A stretch of 12,806 nucleotides of DNA from contig CAJXAG010000030.1 of the NCBI GenBank assembly GCA_913050645.1, positions 1 through 12,806 of the forward strand, in the 5' to 3' direction. Below the pieces are notes generated by a model. That model was not told the DNA's origin. It was given only the letters and a program-made list of their open reading frames with translations, and did not search any database. Positions 9,198 through 12,806 of this stretch are shown here, in pieces. This stretch comes from an uncultured bacterium. Its GTDB lineage: Bacteria > Patescibacteriota > Minisyncoccia > Phycocordibacterales > UBA918. Position 1 is the stretch's first letter. Every line of letters starts with the position of its first letter. The position numbers were made by a program, and so were the translations under genes.

Positions 9198-10709
9198 ATG
9201 CGTGTGATCCAGACACTCAAAAGGTGGCATCTCATACTCGCTGTTGTAGTTGTTGTTTTTGTAGCACTTCTTACACTAAAGACACAAAATGCTGGAAATG
9301 ATGCATACATTACCGCAACTGTAGAACGTGGTACCGTAACCGAAAGTGTTGCCGTTTCTGGGTATGTGGAAGCGAAGAACACCGCAAACCTATCCTTCCC
9401 TACAACCGGTATCGTCACTGACGTCATGGTCAGCAAGGGAGATGTTGTACAAAGTGGTGCAATTTTGGCAACACTCGGAGCACGTACGCTGGTTGCACAA
9501 CGCAACGAAGCAGTTGCAGCGTTACAAAAGGCAGAAGCTTCGTACCAAGGCCTACTTGCAGGACCTACAAACGCTGAGAGAATAGAGACAACACAGTCCC
9601 GCAGCAACGCACAAGTGTCCTATGAACAGACCGTAGCACTTGAAAATGAAAAGGTAAAAACGGCTCGCACTGCGCTCTTATCAAATGACCTCACCGCATA
9701 TGCCGTTGATGCAAGTGAAAAGGCAACTGCACCATCTGTATCAGGTAGTTACACATGCACACAAGAAGGTGCATATGCTATTGATACATACCGCTCAGGA
9801 TCATATTCAGGATATTCATATCGATACACAGGCTTGGAAAACGGTAATGATGGCGCATACACACTGCAAACTGCACCATTAGGATCCTGTGGTCTGACTA
9901 TCAAATTTACCGAGGGTGACTCGTATGGCAACAGCACATGGTCTATCCCTGTACCGAACACCAATAGTCCAACATACGCAACGTATAAAAATGCCTATGA
10001 TCTCGCCCTGGAAGCACGGGATGTCGCTATAGCACAAGCACAAGCAACACTTGACCTTGCCGATGCAAGCGCGGTACGTGCAAATCAAGACGCAACATCA
10101 TTCGAACGTCGACAAGCACAAAGCAGTATCGCACAAGCACAAGCTGCTGTAGCTGCTATCGACGCACAGATCGCAGAGAAATCAATTGTTGCTCCATTTG
10201 ATGGTATCGTAACCGACGTTGATATACTTCCAGGCGAAACTGCTGGTGGTACCCCGATCATTACCCTGCTTGCTGAAGATGCATTTACGCTGACTGCACG
10301 TATTCCTGAAGTTGATATTACAAAAATTGCTACACAGCAAAGTGTTGCAATTGTCTTTGACGCAAAGAGTGACGAAACACTTTTTGGAGTAGTCGACTTT
10401 GTGTCCCCGCTAGCAACAGAAATTGACGGTGTTGCATATTTTGAAACCACGGTCACACTCACGCGGCAACCAACATGGATGCGCTCAGGCTTGAATGCTG
10501 ATATAGATATCATCACGCACACAGAAGAAAATACACTAACGCTACCAAAACGTTTTATCCAAACTGACGACGACGGCACTTTTGTATCACTTGATACTGA
10601 AGACGGGGCGAGAACCCCTGTAACCATCACTTTTTCTGGAAACGATGGATACGCGGCCATTACTGGACTCAATGCTGGTGACACAGTTCGTGCACCACAA
10701 ACCGAATAA
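9198..10709 (+). CDS. HlyD/MacA-like periplasmic adaptor of an ABC exporter
   Basis: The 503-aa product is a membrane-fusion (adaptor) protein. Residues 11-27 form a single N-terminal membrane anchor (HLILAVVVVVFVALLTL). A split lipoyl/barrel-sandwich domain follows: GTVTESVAVSGYVEAKNTAN...GIVTDVMVSKGDVVQSGAILATL (45-93) and SIVAPFDGIVTDVDILPGETAGG (329-351). Between them are Ala/Gln-rich helices (97-160 and 262-327) of the alpha-hairpin. The beta-barrel and membrane-proximal domains follow (365-500). The hairpin tip is replaced by a Ser/Tyr/Gly-rich segment (about 178-258) with two cysteines (187 and 231). I chose ATG 9198 over the upstream 9072 because the promoter at 9180-9188 and the membrane anchor fit it; there is no ribosome site. 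The permease gene starts 2 nt after the stop. Confidence 0.9.
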   Translation: MRVIQTLKRWHLILAVVVVVFVALLTLKTQNAGNDAYITATVERGTVTESVAVSGYVEAKNTANLSFPTTGIVTDVMVSKGDVVQSGAILATLGARTLVAQRNEAVAALQKAEASYQGLLAGPTNAERIETTQSRSNAQVSYEQTVALENEKVKTARTALLSNDLTAYAVDASEKATAPSVSGSYTCTQEGAYAIDTYRSGSYSGYSYRYTGLENGNDGAYTLQTAPLGSCGLTIKFTEGDSYGNSTWSIPVPNTNSPTYATYKNAYDLALEARDVAIAQAQATLDLADASAVRANQDATSFERRQAQSSIAQAQAAVAAIDAQIAEKSIVAPFDGIVTDVDILPGETAGGTPIITLLAEDAFTLTARIPEVDITKIATQQSVAIVFDAKSDETLFGVVDFVSPLATEIDGVAYFETTVTLTRQPTWMRSGLNADIDIITHTEENTLTLPKRFIQTDDDGTFVSLDTEDGARTPVTITFSGNDGYAAITGLNAGDTVRAPQTE

Positions 10710-10711
10710 AC

Positions 10712-11956
10712 ATGCGCGCACTTCGTATCGGTCTCCTACTTGGGTTTCGTCAAATACAGCGAGCGAGCCTTTGGACAACCATCCTCATCATCTTTGTGAT
10801 GATGCTTACTTTCTTGAACCTTATTGCAGTTTCAGGTGTGTTAGTGGGACTGATTGAAGGAGCTGAACGTGCAGTGCGAGAAAATGCCATGGGCGATATT
10901 ATTATCAGTGCACGCGATGACGAAGACCGGATTCTTGAAACCGAGTCGGTCATAAAAGAGATTCGTACCTATGACGAAGTGCGCGCATATTCTGTCCGTT
11001 ACTCTGGCAACGCTCTGCTGGAAGCAAACTACAAGGAGCGTCGTGATCTTTCGGGGGAACGGGACACTGCGGCCGTGATCGTCAATGGCGTCAATCCAGC
11101 ACTTGAAGACAGCATGTCAAACATCTCGCAGCTCCTGCGCGATGGCGAGTATCTACGTGACGATGAAGAAGGATATATCCTTATTGGTGCGTATTACCTT
11201 AAAGAGTATGCTGAAAACTTTGGTGATATCTTTGATACCATTGACGCAAAAACGGGAGACACTGTCAGACTCACCGTTGGAGGTGTTTCAAAAGAGTTTA
11301 TTGTAAAAGGAATCATTGAGTCAAAAGTTGACGAAATAAACCTCGCAACCTACATTCCCGAAAAGGAGTTTCGCCGCATTTTTGGACGCCTCGATCGAAA
11401 CGCTGACACCATCGTGATGCGCACACAAACACCGGAAATAAATGCGCAAGTAGCAGAAAGTATGCACGCACAGGGACTCGACACCTATGCAAAAATCCAA
11501 ACCTATGAGGAAGCATTGCCAAAATTTCTCATTGATATTAAAAATACATTCAATGTACTCGGTACTTTTATTGGATCAATTGGTATTGTGGTAGCATCCA
11601 TCACTATTTTTATCATTATCTTTATCAATGCCCTCTCACGGCGAAGACATATTGGTATCCTTAAAGGCATTGGTATACAGCGGAACGTTATCGAGATCGC
11701 GTATGTCATCCAAGCAGCATTTTATGCACTGACTGGTTCAGCCCTTGGCGCACTTTTTACGTACGGCTTCCTGATTCCCTATTTTGAAGAAAACCCTATC
11801 CAGTTCCCTTTCAGTGACGGTATCCTCTCTGCCGACCCTGAAAGTACCTTCTGGAAGTTTGTAGTTTTGTTTATCATCACCCTCATTGCAGGATTTATCC
11901 CTGCATGGCTGATTGTGCGACAAAATACCCTTAACTCCATTTTAGGACGTAAGTAA
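10712..11956 (+). CDS. FtsX/MacB/LolC-type ABC transporter permease
   Basis: The 414-aa protein has the layout of the MacB-type permease family: one N-terminal membrane helix (about 21-46), a large extracytoplasmic domain (about 47-278) and three C-terminal helices (about 282-307, 333-357 and 380-403). The loop after the second helix, SRRRHIGILKGIGIQRNVIE (309-328), is the FtsX-domain coupling segment (typically RxxEIGxLKAiG). In this family ATP hydrolysis drives a mechanical movement of the outer domain rather than transport across the membrane itself. It lies 2 nt after the adaptor gene, so the two are probably coupled. No separate ATPase is fused; that subunit follows at 12087. The substrate is unknown: antimicrobial peptide, lipoprotein or cell-envelope signal export are all possible. 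Confidence 0.92.
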   Translation: MRALRIGLLLGFRQIQRASLWTTILIIFVMMLTFLNLIAVSGVLVGLIEGAERAVRENAMGDIIISARDDEDRILETESVIKEIRTYDEVRAYSVRYSGNALLEANYKERRDLSGERDTAAVIVNGVNPALEDSMSNISQLLRDGEYLRDDEEGYILIGAYYLKEYAENFGDIFDTIDAKTGDTVRLTVGGVSKEFIVKGIIESKVDEINLATYIPEKEFRRIFGRLDRNADTIVMRTQTPEINAQVAESMHAQGLDTYAKIQTYEEALPKFLIDIKNTFNVLGTFIGSIGIVVASITIFIIIFINALSRRRHIGILKGIGIQRNVIEIAYVIQAAFYALTGSALGALFTYGFLIPYFEENPIQFPFSDGILSADPESTFWKFVVLFIITLIAGFIPAWLIVRQNTLNSILGRK

Positions 11957-11962
11957 GAGCAT

Positions 11963-12082
11963 ATGGATCCCGTTAGAAATTACAAAAGTTGCTATACTAA
12001 TCAAACACAAATGAGTACTCATGGTCGAATTTTCATTACCAATACTAAATTACATATTGGAAGTGTAACTTCTGATTTCTAA
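11963..12082 (+). CDS. 39-aa leader ORF abutting the ABC ATPase (copy 2)
   Basis: The 40-codon frame begins MDPVRNYKSCYT and ends KLHIGSVTSDF-stop. Its ATG is 6 nt after the permease stop and its own stop 4 nt before the ATPase ATG, so it fills the space between two operon genes. It is the counterpart of the frame at 4056-4175: identical in length, first block and last block, with HGR kept in the middle. Only a weak ribosome-site-like TAAGAG precedes it. The ATPase lacks a Shine-Dalgarno sequence, as recG does. A translated coupling peptide is the simplest reading; a repeat element inserted in frame is the alternative. Function unknown. Confidence 0.55.
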   Translation: MDPVRNYKSCYTNQTQMSTHGRIFITNTKLHIGSVTSDF

Positions 12083-12088
12083 CGGGAT
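11967..12088 (+). repeat. 122-bp inverted-repeat-bounded element, copy 2
   Basis: The same 14-bp arms as copy 1 occupy 11967-11980 and 12075-12088, at exactly the same spacing. The flanking 2-nt direct repeat is GG. In the divergent centre, ATGAGTACTCAT (12011-12022) is a palindrome roughly where copy 1 has TGCATA/TATGCA, and both are followed by GGTCGAA. TACAT/GTGTA pairs here where copy 1 has TACAC/GTGTA. Confidence 0.8.
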
Positions 12089-12806
12089 GGATATTATTCA
12101 AGCAAAAAACATTCATAGAAAGTTTGGCAAAGGTGAGTTAGAAGTGCATGTGCTGAAAGGTATCGACATGACTGTTCGCCAAGGTGAGTTTGTAGCGATT
12201 ATGGGAAAGTCTGGCGCTGGCAAGTCAACACTTATGTATCAACTTTCGGTACTGGATGAACCTACCGACGGAGAAATTCTCATCGATGAAACAGACATTA
12301 TCGGTATGAATGAAAAAGAACGTACCGCGTTTCGCCTCAACACTCTCGGGTACGTCTTCCAGGACTATGCGCTGGTGCCTGACCTGTCAGCACGCGAGAA
12401 CGTTATGATGCCGTTATTAATGCGCGGAGAACATTGGGACACTGCAGCACAGACTGCCGACAAAGCGCTTGATGACGTCGGGCTTGAAAACAAATACCAT
12501 AACCTCCCGGCCATGCTTTCAGGTGGCGAACAGCAGCGGGTTGCTATTGCGCGCGCCATTGCAGGAAAACCAAAAATTCTCTTTGCCGACGAACCAACCG
12601 CAAACCTCGACAGCATCTCTGGTGGACAAATCATTAACCTTATTGCAAAACTCCATGACGAAGGACAAACCGTAGTCATGGTGACCCACGAAGACGAGTA
12701 CACCAAACACTGTAACCGCATTGTATATATTGAAGATGGTAAAATTGTTGATATCAACCCCCCCCTCGCCTTTCAACGATTCTACCCCTTTTACGATGTG
12801 CTCCCA
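12087..12806 (+). CDS. LolD/MacB-type ABC transporter ATP-binding subunit, 3' end outside the window
   Basis: The 240 visible codons encode a complete ABC nucleotide-binding fold. They contain Walker A GKSGAGKST (40-48), the Q-loop VFQDY (Gln 92), the signature LSGGEQQRVAIARA (144-157), Walker B ILFADEPTANLD (164-175) and the H-loop VTHED (His 201). The sequence resembles LolD/MacB/FtsE-type ATPases that work with FtsX-like permeases, so it should power the permease encoded at 10712. The ATG overlaps the right arm of the 122-bp element and has no ribosome site. The conserved fold ends near residue 225. The frame stays open beyond a run of eight C (about 12758-12765) to the edge, with a tail (LAFQRFYPFYDVLP) I do not recognise. 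Confidence 0.93.
   Translation, partial: MDIIQAKNIHRKFGKGELEVHVLKGIDMTVRQGEFVAIMGKSGAGKSTLMYQLSVLDEPTDGEILIDETDIIGMNEKERTAFRLNTLGYVFQDYALVPDLSARENVMMPLLMRGEHWDTAAQTADKALDDVGLENKYHNLPAMLSGGEQQRVAIARAIAGKPKILFADEPTANLDSISGGQIINLIAKLHDEGQTVVMVTHEDEYTKHCNRIVYIEDGKIVDINPPLAFQRFYPFYDVLP

Noticed and set aside
10085..10684. 199-codon frame on the minus strand
   Set aside because: It is a Ser/Val-rich shadow of the adaptor gene, without promoter or ribosome site.

Overview
The window looks like chromosomal DNA of a small-genome bacterium, most likely from the Candidate Phyla Radiation (Patescibacteria, Parcubacteria-like). This rests on the mix of unrecognised small proteins, a split ABC export system without an obvious outer-membrane partner, and many short structured repeats. 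One repeat arm (ATCCCGTTAGAAAT / ATTTCTAACGGGAT) reads NPVRN or ISNG in translation, which I remember from many Parcubacterial predicted proteins. That is recollection, not a search, and the taxonomic call is an inference. Promoters are clear and sigma70-like (TTGACA-17-TATNNT), and most genes have strong AAAGGAGG ribosome sites.

Left part (1-4055), all read on the minus strand: a cold-shock protein cut by the window edge; a 206-bp element with terminal inverted repeats and a 5-bp flanking direct repeat that abuts its -35 box; truD (tRNA pseudouridine-13 synthase); an unrecognised 221-aa protein; a protein with three cold-shock domains and a charged tail; and a tiny transcription unit with a 21-codon hydrophobic ORF. 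Each unit has its own promoter and hairpin terminator.

Middle (4056-8578): a 39-codon ORF translationally abutting recG, then a noncoding block with a 140-bp near-perfect duplication full of hairpins, a minus-strand transcript encoding a 19-aa basic peptide, and three unrecognised small protein genes (113, 142 and about 106 aa).

Right part (8579-12806): a tRNA-Ile with anticodon UAU, a block of two related hairpin units, and an export operon: HlyD/MacA-like adaptor, FtsX/MacB-like permease, a second copy of the 39-codon ORF, and a LolD/MacB-like ATPase cut by the window edge.

The most notable signal is the paired 122-bp element lying directly before recG and before the ABC ATPase. Both copies have the same length, perfect 14-bp inverted ends, a divergent middle without indels, and a conserved 39-aa reading frame (MxPVRNYKSxYT...HGR...KLHIGSVTSDF) that stops 4 nt before the next ATG. 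It looks either like a leader peptide or translational-coupling device, or like a dispersed repeat that carries one. Two of the reading frames (the recG leader ORF and the adaptor) appear to be transcribed leaderless from extended -10 promoters.
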